Positions 10,423 to 23,552 are shown, counted from the first letter of the stretch. The stretch is 64,000 nt of DNA from Marisa cornuarietis (GCA_004794655.1 SMMW01000475.1:16001-80000); one strand, 5' to 3'. The notes: generated by a model from the letters alone, not told the origin. Numbers and translations are program-made.

Positions 10423-13094
10423 CTGTTTCAAAAAATAACCAAGACCGTGGACAGCCAGTGTCTCTCAGCAGCTACCCTTCACCCTGTCTGAAGGAAGTGG
10501 CTAAAGGATTCATGACAAAGAGCTGACGACCACCGTAAAGTAAAATACATTATGTCTGTGAAGTTCCTCTGACTGCTTTGTTATGTGCCCTGAGTTATAA
10601 AGAAATCTTATAGTATATTCGAGTACTGTTAAAAAACAAATTGTATTTTCTTTAGTTAATTTTAAGAGAAATATTTCTATGACAAAAGTGTAGAAAAACG
10701 TGACTGGAGACCTTTGAAACTACATTACATTTTGCATTTAGCATGATGCCACACCATTTTGCTTTCAATTCTCAGTAACATTTATTTCTCGTATTACAGT
10801 ACACAGATCTTTTTGTGCTCTTTCCTTCTTGTTAAGCATTTTCTCGTGACGATAAAAATGAAGCATGCAGTAAGGCCTCTCTTTTTCTTTCACTCACTCT
10901 GACTTTTAATTCTTTGTTACAATATTTAATTTTATAGAGATGGTAACAAATTCTTCAGACAATGTAATCAGATAATTTTCTGCTCTATAACTATGATGTT
11001 TTTGGTCTGCTGACAGTTTTTGTTACAGAAATAGGAAGAATCGTTTCAGACATTCGCCAGTTGATAGCTTTTTCTTTAACTTGCAGAACATTTAAATATA
11101 CATCGGCACTTATCTCAAATCAAGAAAAGTCCTTTTGTCAGTCTGTCAATGGATGTGAGTATATCAGTTAGAATGAGGTTGAGCTAAGACATTGTAAAAA
11201 AGAGAGGGAGGGTGGCTGGGAAGAGAGAGAGAGATGGTGATTGGTTGTGTCTAAGAAGCACGCGCGACACGTGTGACTAAACATTTAGCAGGTGACTGGA
11301 GGCTTGCAGAATGGTATCAGACATCGCAGCTTGTTATCTGGAGTCAATAAACACATCGACTGTTCAGAGTGGAATGTTTCTGCAAAACTGTTGTTGACTT
11401 GTGAAACTGTAAGGCTAGAGACAGAGACAGTAAGAGAGAGTGAAGTGAGTGAGAGTGAGAAGTGACACAGAGAAAAGAGACAGATGTGAAGAAAGAAGAC
11501 ATCAGATTGTAGGAGCATGCGTGTTTTGTTGCTGATAAACATGATAATCATGTAAGTTAATCAATTCTCTCAACTAAAGCTGTTAAAAATCGGTCTTGAA
11601 TTAAAACATTTTGCACTTACAGTCAGCGCGTGGCGCGGCTTCTCTCTAAAGCTTCATCACTGAAATATTATTTTTCAGAGTATGTCTAAAATATTTTGAT
11701 AATTGTTTTTGTCATCCAGAAAATAGCTGGAAATAGTTTTAGTGGCAAAAGACTTGTAGTGTGGCTAAACCTCTGCTTGGACATCACTTGGATATCACGG
11801 AGCACTCTAATCATCAACTTTACCCTCCATTTCTCTTTTTCTTTCTTATACAGAAAACCCTGCAAACCTAGAATTCATTCAAGTGAAACAAAAGTTGGTC
11901 AGCGAAGTCGTATTCCTGTTCACTTTCTTTTTCGTTGTGATTTACTGTTGCAATAATCAGTAATGTATCTTGTTGTAGGTAGTCAAACATCAACATAATA
12001 TTATAAGGTGTAACATTTATTACACAAGCATATTCTACTATTAACTTTTAACAGCCAAATACATTTACAAAGATAGTTTTGGTCAATGCAATATTAGGTC
12101 ACGTGTCCCCGTGTAAAAATGTCTCCATTACACAAACTGCTTTCTTCTGTCTCACCTCTCTCTCCTCTTTCCCTTCGCCTTCACAAATCCGCTGGTCCTG
12201 ACAAAGTGGGATCTCTACCAAGTCCCTTACAAAACGAAGTAAAATAAGATTGAAAAGGTATAGAAACGATTTGACTTGACCATTGTAAGAGTTCCATAAA
12301 GGTGGCTAAGGACAGGCCACAAGTTTGAAACCAGTAAACTGACTTTTTCATCTTGCGTTAGTTTTTTTATTTGTTTTTTCGTTGAATGCTCTACAGGCTC
12401 TTCTCAATTCAGTGCATGGTCGTCTCCATGACAACTCAACAGTCAGGTGACTGTTGTAGAATATGACATACAGATAATTGTTGTCTTGTCGTCTATTTAA
12501 CTGCTTTTCTCTCTATATCCCATCTATACATCGCGTATAGATAATACAGTAATACAGTAATACAGATGGCCGTGTATATACAGCTTTACACCGAGAGGCT
12601 AATCAAGCGGCGCTAGTGTTTGTAATCATTGTATTCATGTTTACATTCTCAAAGCAGTGTAACAGGGTCAGCAGACGACCTCCTGTGTTACTGCTACTAA
12701 TGCTGGTGCTGCCACTTACTCTATCAATAACATTGTCATCGTTTGAGTATCATCGCTGCTGCTGACATTGATAGGTTTGAACAATAAGTCTTAGCATGAA
12801 GCTTGATTACAATGACTGCTGCTCCAGGTCTTCATCTTTATGAATGAGTTTATTAAAGATTGTAATTACGTAAGTATTATAGTCTATGTCATGGAGAGCG
12901 AGTCAGTGGCTGAATTTAGGGTACATATATATATATGTGTGTGTGTACGTGTGAGTGTGAGTGTGTGTATGTATATATGTGTGCGTGTGAGTGTGTGTAT
13001 ATATATATATGTGTGTGTGCGTGTGAGTGTGCGTGTGTGTATATATATATGTGTGTGTATGTTTGTGTGTGTTCGTGTGCGTGTGAGTGTGTGT

Positions 13095-13130
<36 letters not shown>

Positions 13131-13282
13131 TTGTGTGCGCGCGCATTACAATATATATGATTGATTGCGATGGAATATGTCCGTGGGTTAGTCAGGTGGG
13201 ATAGTCCATGTACAATAGAGTCTCTGTGACTTTGTCTGACTAAGAACTAACGTATAGTCAATGGGTTTTATCTACAGTGCAG
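10423..13282. other. Region upstream of the minus-strand receptor
   Basis: AT-rich sequence without a convincing gene. It must contain the promoter and any 5' UTR exons of the minus-strand receptor, because the first coding exon begins at a splice acceptor, but no promoter could be picked out. A short purine-rich GA run lies near 11194-11235, and the TG/TA microsatellite at 12926-13150 is listed separately. Confidence 0.5.
12926..13150. repeat. Compound TG/TA microsatellite
   Basis: Alternating (TG)n and (TA)n blocks with occasional C or A interruptions. The long frames across it translate only to Cys-Val or Thr-His repeats and are not coding. Confidence 0.97.
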
Positions 13283-14207
13283 CAAAGAATCTGAGATCTC
13301 TTTAATATTATGTCCGCCTTTCCACTCGCATTGAGTCTTGTCCACCTGCATACAAACCCACTTCCCCAGCTACTAACAGTCCACTTCTAACGTCTTCTCT
13401 CTTTCCTTGAATATCTCTTGATAAGTCTGTCTGATATCTAATAGTCAACATGTTGATAACTTCACAAGTAGTTTGTCTGTTCAACTGCCATATTCTTCAG
13501 TTTGTCAGTCTGGATAGTGGTCGGTGTGATGGTAGGTCCGTTCTGCCTGTATATTTGGTGCAGTCAGAATCTCTCTGGCCAAGGACTCATATGAACATGC
13601 GGTAACTTATACACTTTATCACCCTCACAATCCTTAGCTGCTGCCACTGCGTAAACTCAAACAACAAACAAATCAACTGTCACCTAGTCAAACGATAGAC
13701 AGGACACAGGGATGGTCAGAAGGATGGACCGATGGCTGACCAGCTCCTTGTTTGTGACAATCGACCTTTGTAGTGGGCGGCGGTTTTCCTTCCTTCTCTC
13801 TCTCTCTCTCTCTCTCACACAGCATGAACTACCACAGACCTGACAGTTTCTCCAGTATTATTCTTCCCAGGAAAGTCTTCTCAGATTTCGACCTAAGTGT
13901 TCATTATTCCTTTTCACGCGTGTCTCACTGTCTTCGCTATTGTTCCCGAGGGAGTCGCTAGGAGAACTCCCATTGTCCCATTGCAGCAGCTGAGCAGTTC
14001 CTTTGTCACTCGGTCTTTCTGTTTTATTTGCACTCTGTAGTTAATCTGATCATTATAAACTAATAAACAGCGGGACCACCTAGTAATGGCTGTTTAATGC
14101 GCATAGATTTTTGTAAATACAGCCACGACATTCCTCTGCATGTAACGACCATGTAGATGTACAGGTACGTGGATGATCGAGTGACTAAAACACTGGCCCG
14201 GCTCGCT
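13283..14207 (+). repeat. Large inverted repeat, left arm
   Basis: This arm matches the reverse complement of 16226-16975. Shared landmarks are CAACATGTTGA near 13450/16790, the pyrimidine tract and CATGAAC near 13800/16590, the block GCGGGACCACCTAGTAATGG near 14070/16360, and CACTGGCCCGG at the inner end. Identity looks like roughly 80-90% with indels. The inner ends are about 2 kb apart. It may be the long terminal inverted repeat of a DNA element, or an inverted duplication. Confidence 0.85.
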
Positions 14208-14376
14208 CACCTGTCTGTTTGATGTCTGTGTAGATGCTCACTGCTAAAAGCTCCGCCCTCTCTTGTCACATCATGAACAATATAATGGAGACTATTAATT
14301 TATAGCAGGAGGAGGTGCTAAGCCTGAGTTTGGACAAACAAAGTACATAGCAGCAAGAGGTTCATTGATTACCACG

Positions 14377-15093
14377 TGTGAGTCACTGTCTTCACCTAAC
14401 TCCTGGACATCTGCGTGTTCGTTTTCCTCATACAAAACAACTTGCCCCTTTTGCAGGCCTGTATACTTTTAATTGCACGAACAAAATCTGTTAAAAGACT
14501 TAAAACATCATAAGATTGTTACCATAGCAAAACTAATTTCTTGATATAATCCTAAATGTTACAAATTAAATAATCACTCTAATGAACAAATATTCTGAAC
14601 TAAAGTTCTTAAAAGTTCAAAGTCCGGCACAGAGTCATTTTATCACTGTTCTCTTGATGATGTTCTTAATTTCAGTCCCTGGGAAAACTGATGATTCACT
14701 AAACTCTAACAGTCACTGGGGACTAAAGATCCTGGAATGAAAATAATATATCTTCCACACAAACCAAAAAAGCAAACCATAGTTGCTTCCACTCGGGGAC
14801 AGACGTTTTCACAAAATGGTGCTGTCTCTAGAGACCAACACATACTACAGGACAAAATCTCACAACTTCAACTAAACTCACACAACAACAATCACAAAAA
14901 ATCTCTTCAAACATTCCATGGCATCTGTCAGGCCCCGTAGACTTTATGGCCCATCACCCGGCATCACAGACTGCGCCTATTGAAAGTTACAACAAAAGAA
15001 ATTACTAATACTTATCTATATCTTTCTTTTAAAAAATCATACAGGCCACCCGTGCTGTACTGGCTATTAGCCTCATGTCACATCTCTGTGACA
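14377..15093 (-). mobile_element. Diverged solo LTR related to the 40-46 kb element
   Basis: The left end (CCTGGACATCTGCGTGTTC, then CAAAACAACT) resembles the LTR start at 40145. The right part (ACAACAAAAGAAATTACTAA at about 14991) matches 41440 and 46205. The end (GGCTATTAGCCTC, then CTCTGTGACA) matches the LTR end at 46507-46537. It lacks the 58-bp minisatellite of the younger LTRs. No internal region or target-site duplication was found, so it reads as an old solo LTR. Orientation follows the parent element. Confidence 0.65.
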
Positions 15094-16225
15094 CAACCAG
15101 ACAATCAGAGTGAAGAGATAAACATGGGGCTTGGGCAACACCCATCCCAGGTACCATGAAAGACTTGAAAATGAACAAGAGAATGCCGCTGGCTGTCTTG
15201 ATAGGATCCCCACTTCCATCTCATGGCCTTCAGTTTCTTTTGACCGGTCAGCCTCATTGAGAAAACTAAATTTTGTGCTGAGCTTAATTCTTTGTTAAAA
15301 CAAATAGTATTCCGTAAAACGAGGTAAGCCAGCGTTATAAAGTGTATAAAACCCGTTTATTTATCCACAAAGATAACATATGGCAGAAGAAGGGGTGACC
15401 AACACATTAAACATTTGCTTTAAAACGCGGTTAATCACACGTTCACTCGAGTGATCAGCTATGGGACCTTTACTTTCTGGCCGTTACCATACAGTTACAA
15501 GATGGATACAGCTGGTTACAGTTCCGCTCTGATTTTATAGTTCCATGTAGGAAAGGTATAGTAAAGACGGTAAACATGCCATCAATTCTTTTAATTAAGA
15601 GAGTGTTGAAATGTACGCGTATACCTACCTAATGTCAGGCGGCAGCTTGAGACAAACACAATTTAAATGGGAGGCAACCAATAGTCCTTATTGCAGCTTA
15701 CCTGCAGAGGTTATTTCCCTTACACCATTTGCGCGTTACCAACAGCTTTTTTTATTTGTTAAATACCTGCTGCTGCATGGCTTTGGCCGAGAACATTTAA
15801 AAATCCAGTGGCTTTAAATTTTTCAGTAAAAGAGGATCCATGTTGGAGATTGTAATAAGTAATTCTAATAAGAAGTTCTAATAAGTAGTTCTAATAAGTA
15901 GTTGTCGTAAGTCAAAATTCAGTCTTGCACACACAATAAACCGGAGAAAACTGTCAGGTTCCCTGACCCGATGAGAAGTTGGAGTACTTCAGAAAAAACA
16001 AAATACAGAAATCATTAGTCGACTCAGCTATAATTTTCGCAGTTTATTTCAATGAAAATTCTCAATGACATGATTACATGAACAAAAGACCGGTCATCGT
16101 GAGATTCTCGCACCCATGTACACACCCGCGCAAAATACACTCCATTCACCCAGCTTTTCGTTTTCCTGTTTCCCTCCCATCTTGTTGATTTAGACAACAC
16201 CAGGCTTGTGACAGCAAAAAAAGCC
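15094..16225. other. Spacer of the large inverted repeat
   Basis: About 1.1 kb with no recognised gene or element apart from short AATAAGTAGTTCT-like repeats near 15855-15905. Confidence 0.5.
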
Positions 16226-16975
16226 TCCGGGCCAGTGTTTTAGTCACTGGAGCATCCACGTACCTGTACATCTACATGGTCGTTACATGCAGAGGAAAGT
16301 CGCAGCTTTATTTTTAAAATCTATGCGCATTAAACAGCCATTACTAGGTGGTCCCGCTGTTTATTAGTTTATAATGATCAGATTAACTACAGAGTGCAAA
16401 TAAAACAGAAAGACCACGTGACAAAGGAACTGCTCAGCTGCTGCAATAGGACAATGGGAGTTCTCCCAGGAACAATAGCAGAGACAGTGAGACACGCGTG
16501 AAAAGGAAGATTGAAAGCTTGGGTCGAAATCTTAGAAGGGTTTTCTGGAGAGAATAATACTGAAGACACTCTGTCAGGTCTGTGGAGGTTCATGCTGTGT
16601 CAGAGGGAGGGAGAAAGAGAGAGAGAGAAGGAGGAAGAACTCACCGCCGCACACTACAGACGGTAGATTGTCACAGAGAGGGAGCTGGTCAGCCATGGAC
16701 CCATCCTCCCAACCATCCCTGTCTATTTGTTTGAACACACGGCAGCTGACTGGTTGGTTCTTTGAGTTTACGCCGTGGCAGCAGCAACAGCAACATGTTG
16801 ACTATTAGATTGCACAGGGGTTGCAGAGATCGCGGACAGACTAACCAACAGATATCGGAGGAAAGAGAGAACCCGTTAGAAGTGAACTGTTAGTAGCTGG
16901 GAGAAGTGGGTGGTCATTCACGTTTAAAAGTCTCAGAGAGACGGAGAGTGGCAGAATTAAGGGATCTCAGCTACT
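16226..16975 (-). repeat. Large inverted repeat, right arm
   Basis: Reverse-complement partner of 13283-14207. It is somewhat shorter because of deletions relative to the left arm. Homology fades beyond GGGATCTCAGC near 16965, which pairs with CTGAGATCTC near 13290. Confidence 0.85.
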
Positions 16976-17734
16976 GAGTGGGCACCGGTAAACAGGGGGG
17001 TAAAGTGTATCAGAAAACAAAGAACAAGGATCACACAGATAAGCTGAATATTTTCTTTCGTCGCCAGAGAAAAGCTGTGGCCTAGTTGAATCTGTGTGTG
17101 TGTGTTAACCTTAACCCTAACCCTTTCTCAAGCAGTCCCCGGGAAAACTAAAAGTTACTATCGTACCTCCCCCAGCAAATGATGAGTTGTTACATGAATA
17201 TGTCTTTGTCTTGTAGCTGCACCCTGTACACCTTTTAACCTTTTAACACCTTTGAGAGTGACGTCCCTTCGCCTAACTGGCTTGAGGGGATGGCTCTCTG
17301 TCGTTTTTTTGTATCGTCCGTCGTATTTTGAATTTCGGCAACCCTTATTATGATGAAGTCGCCATCCTTGCTCCTCTACAAGACTGCTGCATGTTGAGGA
17401 CGTCCACTGGAACATCCTGCAGCTGTAGCGGGATGGTGTTCTCAGCAGGGCCATGAAAGAGGTGTTGCGATCCGACCCCATCCGCCCGGTCTTGATAGAC
17501 ATAGACAGCCTTTTCCCGGCACTGGACGGACGGCTGCAGAGGGTATTTCAGGAACTGGACATATGCGTGCAAACAACTGGCTTGGACAATGTGCTAGTCC
17601 ATGATGGACTTTGATACTGTCTTGTTGGATTTGGACTTCAGGACTTGCGCGGTGGTGTGCGATTCATGTTTTCATCGGTGAACTTGAGCGCGTGCTGGCC
17701 TTCCAGTGACACTTGTGCCTTCTGTTGGATGTTG
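16976..17734. other. Unassigned stretch with short repeat homology
   Basis: At 17262-17310 about 50 bp (GACGTCCCTTCGCC, GGCTTGAGGGG) resemble the ends of the repeats at 22930-23345 and 56205-56590. A minus-strand reading of about 75 codons at 17572-17348 looks non-random but matches no family I recognise. A short TAACCCTAACCC lies near 17110. Confidence 0.4.
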
Positions 17735-18402
17735 GATTGTCTGTGGAGTGTAAACATGTGTGATATTTGTTGTATGGAGTGTATGACATGTGTGATATTT
17801 GTTGTATGGAGTGTATGACATGTGTGATATTTGTTGTATGGAGTGTATCCCGGCTTGTATGACATGATTGATATTTGTTGTATGGAGTGTATTCCGGCTT
17901 GTATGACATGTTGGATATTTGTTGTATGGAGTGTATTCCGGCTTGTATGACATGTGTGATATTTGTTGTATGGAGTGTATTCCGGCTTGTATGACATGTG
18001 TGATATTTGTTGTATGGAGTGTATTCCGGCTTGTATGACATGTGTGATATTTGTTGTATGGAGTGTATTCCGGCTTGTATGACATGTGTGATATTTGTTG
18101 TATGGAGTGTATTCCGGTTTGTATGACATGTGTGATATTTGTTGTATGGAGTGTATTCCGGCTTGTATGACATGTTTGATATTTGTTGTATGGAGTGTAT
18201 TCCGGCTTGTATGACATGTGTGATATTTGTTGTATGGAGTGTATTCCGGATTGTATGACATGTTGGATATTTGTTGTATGGAGTGTATTCCGGATTGTAT
18301 GACATGTTGGATATTTGTTGTATGGAGTGTATTCCGGCTTGTATGACATGTTTGATATTTGTTGTATGGAGTGTATTCCGGTTAGTATGACATGTGTGAT
18401 AT
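17735..18402. repeat. 44-bp minisatellite (about 15 copies)
   Basis: The unit contains GATATTTGTTGTATGGAGTG followed by TATTCCGGCTTGTATGACATG, with a period of 44 bp. The first units are shorter, lacking the CCGGCTTG segment. 44 is not a multiple of three, so all three minus-strand frames cycle through the same unit. They stay open, which produces three overlapping frames of 207 to 275 codons that are not evidence of a protein. Confidence 0.96.
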
Positions 18403-18504
18403 TTGTGCTGAGGACTGTGTTCTTGCTGTGTGTGACGCTGCCCTGTGACGTGGAGGTGACGGCCCGCTACACACCCACATTTTGTCGTCATCTTATTTTT
18501 TGAC

Positions 18505-18578
18505 GTCAGCGCCTTGAGCTGTCCACAGGCCAGGATTTGGCGCTATACAAGCCAACATTATTATTATTATTATTAACA
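18505..18578 (+). repeat. SINE/LINE-type 3' tail with (ATT)n
   Basis: CTTGAGCTGTCC, then GGCGCTATACAAGCC and (ATT)n, is the kind of 3' tail shared by many invertebrate SINEs and LINEs. No complete element could be delimited. Confidence 0.5.
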
Positions 18579-20352
18579 TCATGACGAGTCCTCGACTTTC
18601 ATACGCAACGACTTCATGAAGCTGAGATATTCTTGCAAATATATCAGAATTTAATATTCTTGTATTTTGTAGAGAGTAAACTGACGAGACTTTGTGTGTG
18701 TTTAGAGGAAGCTCACATGTGATTGTCTGAAGCACGTGCTGGAGGTACACACATACGTCAGTTCAATGTCGGTGTAATGTACTTCCCAACAACCCACCCC
18801 GGTTAACGGTGCTGTGGAATAAGTACTTGATCGTTTAGTCTGTATAGGGCATTATTGAAAATATAAATCCCATTGAAAGAGTCCATTTGTTTTCTATAAC
18901 GATTTCTACGACTACCAGTACAAAACCCAAAGAGACTAGTTTACGGCGAGACGCCGATATACCCCGTATTTAGCGATATCTTCGTAAAAACTATGAAGCA
19001 CAGGTTACGGATGATTCTTTAATAACAAGAATTATTTACTGTTTCGTGAAATATTGCGTTAATGTAACTGTAGTCAGAGTTTATTTGTATTGATTGGTGT
19101 TTCTCTGCTATTGCTTCTTCTTCTTCTTCTTTCTTTAGAGAGGCGCATTTGAGATTTTGTTTCTGTTGAGTATTTTAAGTATAGCGAAAACACGATAACT
19201 ATGAAATAATCACATGAATAAGAACATGAAATGAACCAACCTCAAAACGCTATTTGTAAAAGTGATTTTGTAAAGGATATTTTTATTTGAAACCTATATG
19301 CGCATATTACTGAAAAAGAGCCATTCATGTCTCTATCGTAAATAGACATTTATAGTGTAATATAGATTAAATATAAATGAATGTGTTGCAGCTATTCAAA
19401 CTAACGTACTGAGTGAAATCAACTTTCTTAGTTCACAATCTGAATATCAGTTTCCCATCATTGAGGGTATCTCCTCAATTATTCAGCGCATGCGCAGTAC
19501 GCATTAGCCGGAGGTTCAAGCGGATGCGCGGGTCAGTCATTCAATTGTTTGACTAAGATACCGAAAGTAGAGAGATAGGTCGAACAAGATTACTGCTGTG
19601 TTACATGCCGCAGCAGTAAATATTAAAAGAAAGCAGAAAAGTTAGTATTATTTGCCTTTAAGATGGTAAATGCCTAAAACCCCGAAAAACAAACAAACAC
19701 TATTATTTTGTAAGCGATATGAAAAGGACTTCGTGCTCACAGCAAACTCAACAAAGTATGGAGTCGACATTTTGTATTAGGATTTTCATAAAATGACTGA
19801 TGTTCAGTCAGCTAGGTCCCAATATTACATCTTGGGTATAACAGTGAGAGCACACCAGCGTCATGGCGACGAGCAAAACATCTACTTACAGTGTAAGCTC
19901 CAACTTCTGTGCCAGGCTTGGAGAAAAGAAGTGTAAAAGATTCAGGCAGCAGTGTTAGGCATTAATTCCGAAATAACAGCTGGTGCAGGCAACCATATAA
20001 GTGTTAAGATTAGCACTATTGCAAGATATTTATATTTTGGCTATCCATATAGCTGTCACACAATTAATATTGCTTTGGTAGAGGAACGAATCGTTGGAGA
20101 AACAGAATTGTGCAGAGTGTTGCTCTGCCTATAGCCTTGAAACTTTAATGTGACATGCTTGAGAAGTGCCATATAGGTATTTATATTTATATTTATATTT
20201 ATATTTATATAGAGAGAGAAAGCAATAATTTAGAAATAACACTTTCCTGTTGCCAGTGTAGAACTGACTGTGATGATGATGGAAATGAGGACCGCTGTCC
20301 ACACCGTTCAGCCATCAGTACAATACCCTCAAGGGGCAGTGCCCCCTGAAAT
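18579..20352. other. Intergenic stretch, nothing recognised
   Basis: AT-rich sequence without a supported gene. A (TTATAT)n microsatellite is at about 20175-20212. Confidence 0.5.
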
Positions 20353-20721
20353 TTGATCTCCATTCTAACGGAAAGTTCACTTCTTGTGCAATATAAACAA
20401 TTTAAATATGATTCATCAGAAATACGTTTCAATTTTTCATTACGGTACAAGCAAATTACTTGTCAAACTCTTACAATTTACAACCCCAGTGTGTCATTTA
20501 GAAAATTAAAGTTTGTCAATGAGACACATTTCTTCTTCCATTTCACGGCGCCCGAGCTTCAGGTAGATGCTGATGGTGGACTGAAGTGCACTGTCATGCG
20601 TCAGACAATTTGCTCCGACGACTTCTTCCTCAATGACTGTCATATCGATCATGTACTAGCTACAGTGATACTATTGATTACTGTTTGTAATAATATTATT
20701 TGTAACTCCAATATTCTCTAG
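20353..20721 (+). pseudogene. Possible relic of a receptor CUB/lectin exon
   Basis: A plus-strand reading of 122 codons contains VQYKQFKYDSSEIRFNFSL and, after a gap, HFFFHFTAPELQVDADGGL followed by KCTV and NDCHIDH. The end of the second CUB in the two receptor genes reads VQYKSFISYDQSFFRILFSF, then an FxFQH segment, DRWNCS and a Cys/Asp-rich stretch. The order and spacing are similar but residue identity is low, and the lectin part is missing. It could be an exon remnant of a third paralogue lying between the divergent pair, or chance similarity. Confidence 0.3.
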
Positions 20722-21129
20722 TTAGTTCAGCCTGTTATCACTGAGCCACTAAGGAGACTGACAGTTGTCTCAACCGCGACGGTTCAGACGTCACGTGACT
20801 CTACAACACGGCAGCCGACTGGAGCACCCATAATTTAATAGGTCTGTGCTGTCCCTAATTAGCCTCCCTAATTAGACTCTTTGAGTGTTCCTTTAACTTT
20901 ACTACAAGATGCAGTAAAACACAATAAAATAAAAGGAACAAATAGCTATTTTCTTTCCTTTTATTTTATTTACTGCCATAAAGGACAGTTCAGGTTTAAT
21001 TGCTAGAAATTATTTTTTAATTCCTTAAAATATTTATAAGAATCAGAAAATAGGGTTCTTCGTTAAGAACTATTATTTAAGTAACATAAACTTTTTATTT
21101 AAAACGTTGCCTACAGTTTTTCTCTTTCG

Positions 21130-21170
<41 letters not shown>

Positions 21171-22929
21171 GTATATATATATATATACACATGTGCACGT
21201 ACATGCACACACACGCACACACGCATATTTAAAACTAAATATCTTTCACAATTTACAGAGCTCGAAATAGCTTTTTCCACAATTGAAACCTATCTAAAAT
21301 CTCAAAAGGGACGATGTGAAGTAAAAAATATTTTCTGTTTAACGAAAGAAATTACCTACAGCAAAACACGAAACTTTCGGGTAGCAAATGATAGCTCGCC
21401 ACTTTTAGTTAAAACATTTAAAATGTTTAAGAAATAAAAAAAATAATTACCAGCAATTTAAAGAGAAAAACCCAGAAAACACTTTTAAATTAAGTACAGG
21501 AATGAAACATTACTTCGATTGTCACCACGGTTGTATCTGTACCACCCACTGATTCATCACAAACTCGTGTGCAGGAGACTTTTGAACACAAAAGACTAAA
21601 GCACAAAAAGTTGACAGGAAAAATCTTTAAAAAGCGGAGACTGGCGAGGTACTGAGTCCCCGCCTTAGTCTCACCCTCACTGCTTACAGTCGCGATGTGT
21701 GTTTAGTCAGGTGTGTACAGACATTAACAACTCGTCTCTGATGTTTGTAGATCAGTTGGTAAAGTATCAAATAGAAGGGTTAGAAAACAGCATAATTCTG
21801 TGAATACCATCAGGCACGGTCAACTCAAACTGACGAGAAGATGATGATGATGTGACTCTGTGGTGTGGCGGTTGCACATCGGGCCTGTGTCAAAAATATC
21901 AACAACTGTGATCTACTTTATTACTTCATAGTCCCTTGCTAGCCTCTGAGCCTACAAACCAGTGAAAACCTAAAGTTCTTATAATAAATATTTGGTTTCA
22001 CAAGAAAAGGTTAAATACAGGACTCAAGTCACGACAAGTCACGTAAAGTCAAAGATGATCGTATTTTCTACAGTAGAGAAACTTATATGAGGCATTGAGT
22101 CAGTACTGATTTTACTGGCCTTTGACCTTAAAAGAAATTAGTCAATAGAGACAGTATTATGTGCTGTAGTGAATAGTCATCTAATCATTGTTTCTATCAA
22201 AACGTTAGACATTTTATCATTTGTTTTAGCTTAAAGAAAGCATTTTGTACTACTTACATGAAAAAATCTGTCAGGAATTCTATTGACTGGAGTGTTGCAA
22301 AACAATCCACCCACCGCACCTGCAGTTTTCCTGTCCTGCCTGCGACTGTTGCTTTAGCTTGTGCTTGTGAGAACTTTAAGATCAGCGGGGCGACACAGCG
22401 AGTAGACATTCTGTATATCTTGATTAATTTAATTATCTATGCTTTTAATGCTGTTTTTTTTCTCCTTTAGATTATTTTCTTCTTTTTCCTTCTTCTTTTT
22501 CTCGTAACGCTCATCTTTGTACAACGCTAGTCTTCAGTGAGTGCTTCCATGCGAGACTTTTGGCTTAAACTGTATAAAATAAAAAATGACAGCATGTACC
22601 TCCATTTTATGATAACAGATTATTAAAGGTTATTTTTATAGCGCCATACCCCAGCCCTATGACCAAGCTCATGGCGCTTTACAAATGTTACTTATTAAAA
22701 CAACAATAATCATGATAGGGAGAAATTCAAGATACCAACCAAGACGATAGAAAAGAAAAAGGGAGAAGTCGTGCTATCTGATAAATAACTGCAAGAATAC
22801 AGTACTTCATTATCCAACGAGTCTATGAAATTAAAATAACTGCATAAATTATTAAAAACATACCCTGGAGACAGAAGAAAGCTCAGGACCAGATTATCTG
22901 GGGAGACTGGCCACACGTTTCACCGCCGA
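20722..22929. other. Intergenic stretch with microsatellite and small repeat tail
   Basis: Mostly AT-rich, without a supported gene. (GC)n(AC)n(TA)n occupies about 21129-21190. At 22638-22685 the motif TATAGCGCCATACC with ATGGCGCTTTACA resembles widespread molluscan small repeats. Confidence 0.5.
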
Positions 22930-23345
22930 ATATTGAGAGTTTAGATCTGCAATTGCTTGTCATCAAAGTCATCAGAAGTCATCAGAAAGAACAGATGAAG
23001 AATGCTGAGGATAAACCTCCACATGTCAAACAAAATGCAGACAGTTTTGCTGCCTCGAGTCATCAACAAGTTTAGCCACAATGAACATGTTTCATCTCGC
23101 TGTCGACTGCACAAACAAGAAACTGGACTGAGATGAAAATGGCGGCGTGGAAGGACGGACTGTTAGTCAGCGGATCAACACAACCGTAGAAGTGAAAGAA
23201 AATGTCACAATCAAGAAACACAGTCCAGCACATCACTAGGATGACGACAGGTCAAACAATGGACTCCAAAATCAAAATCAGCTTATACAAATAACAAAAT
23301 CCAAAGAAATCCGGAGAGCTAGTCCCCTCAAGCCGGTAAGGAGAA
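22930..23345 (-). repeat. Interspersed repeat, copy 1
   Basis: Matches the reverse complement of 56205-56590. Shared stretches include CCAAAATCAAAATCAGCTT/AAGCTAATTTTGATTTTGG, the hypotensive match around GTCAAACAATGGACTCC, CTAGTCCCCTCAAGCC at one end and GAGGATAAACC at the other. No coding content was seen. It ends about 200 bp before receptor exon 1. Confidence 0.75.
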
Positions 23346-23431
23346 GGGACATCACTCTCCAACATCTTTCCATCAACAACAGAATGATCTATTTATTTTT
23401 TATTTTATTTTTAGACATGGCTCAGCTGTTT

Positions 23432-23433
23432 TA

Positions 23434-23526
<93 letters not shown>
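23432..23526. repeat. (GAT)n microsatellite, about 30 copies
   Basis: An uninterrupted GAT/ATG trinucleotide run that ends about 26 bp before the splice acceptor of the first coding exon of the plus-strand receptor. Confidence 0.98.
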
Positions 23527-23552
23527 CAAATCATTTATTTCTATGTTTGCAG

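Noticed and set aside
12840..13204. Cys-Val/Thr-His-rich frames
   Set aside because: They arise from TG/TA microsatellites.
17105..17125. Telomere-like TAACCCTAACCC
   Set aside because: There are only about two units; chance or a small-repeat fragment.
17638..18491. Long minus-strand frames of 207-275 codons
   Set aside because: They are translations of the 44-bp repeat in three frames.
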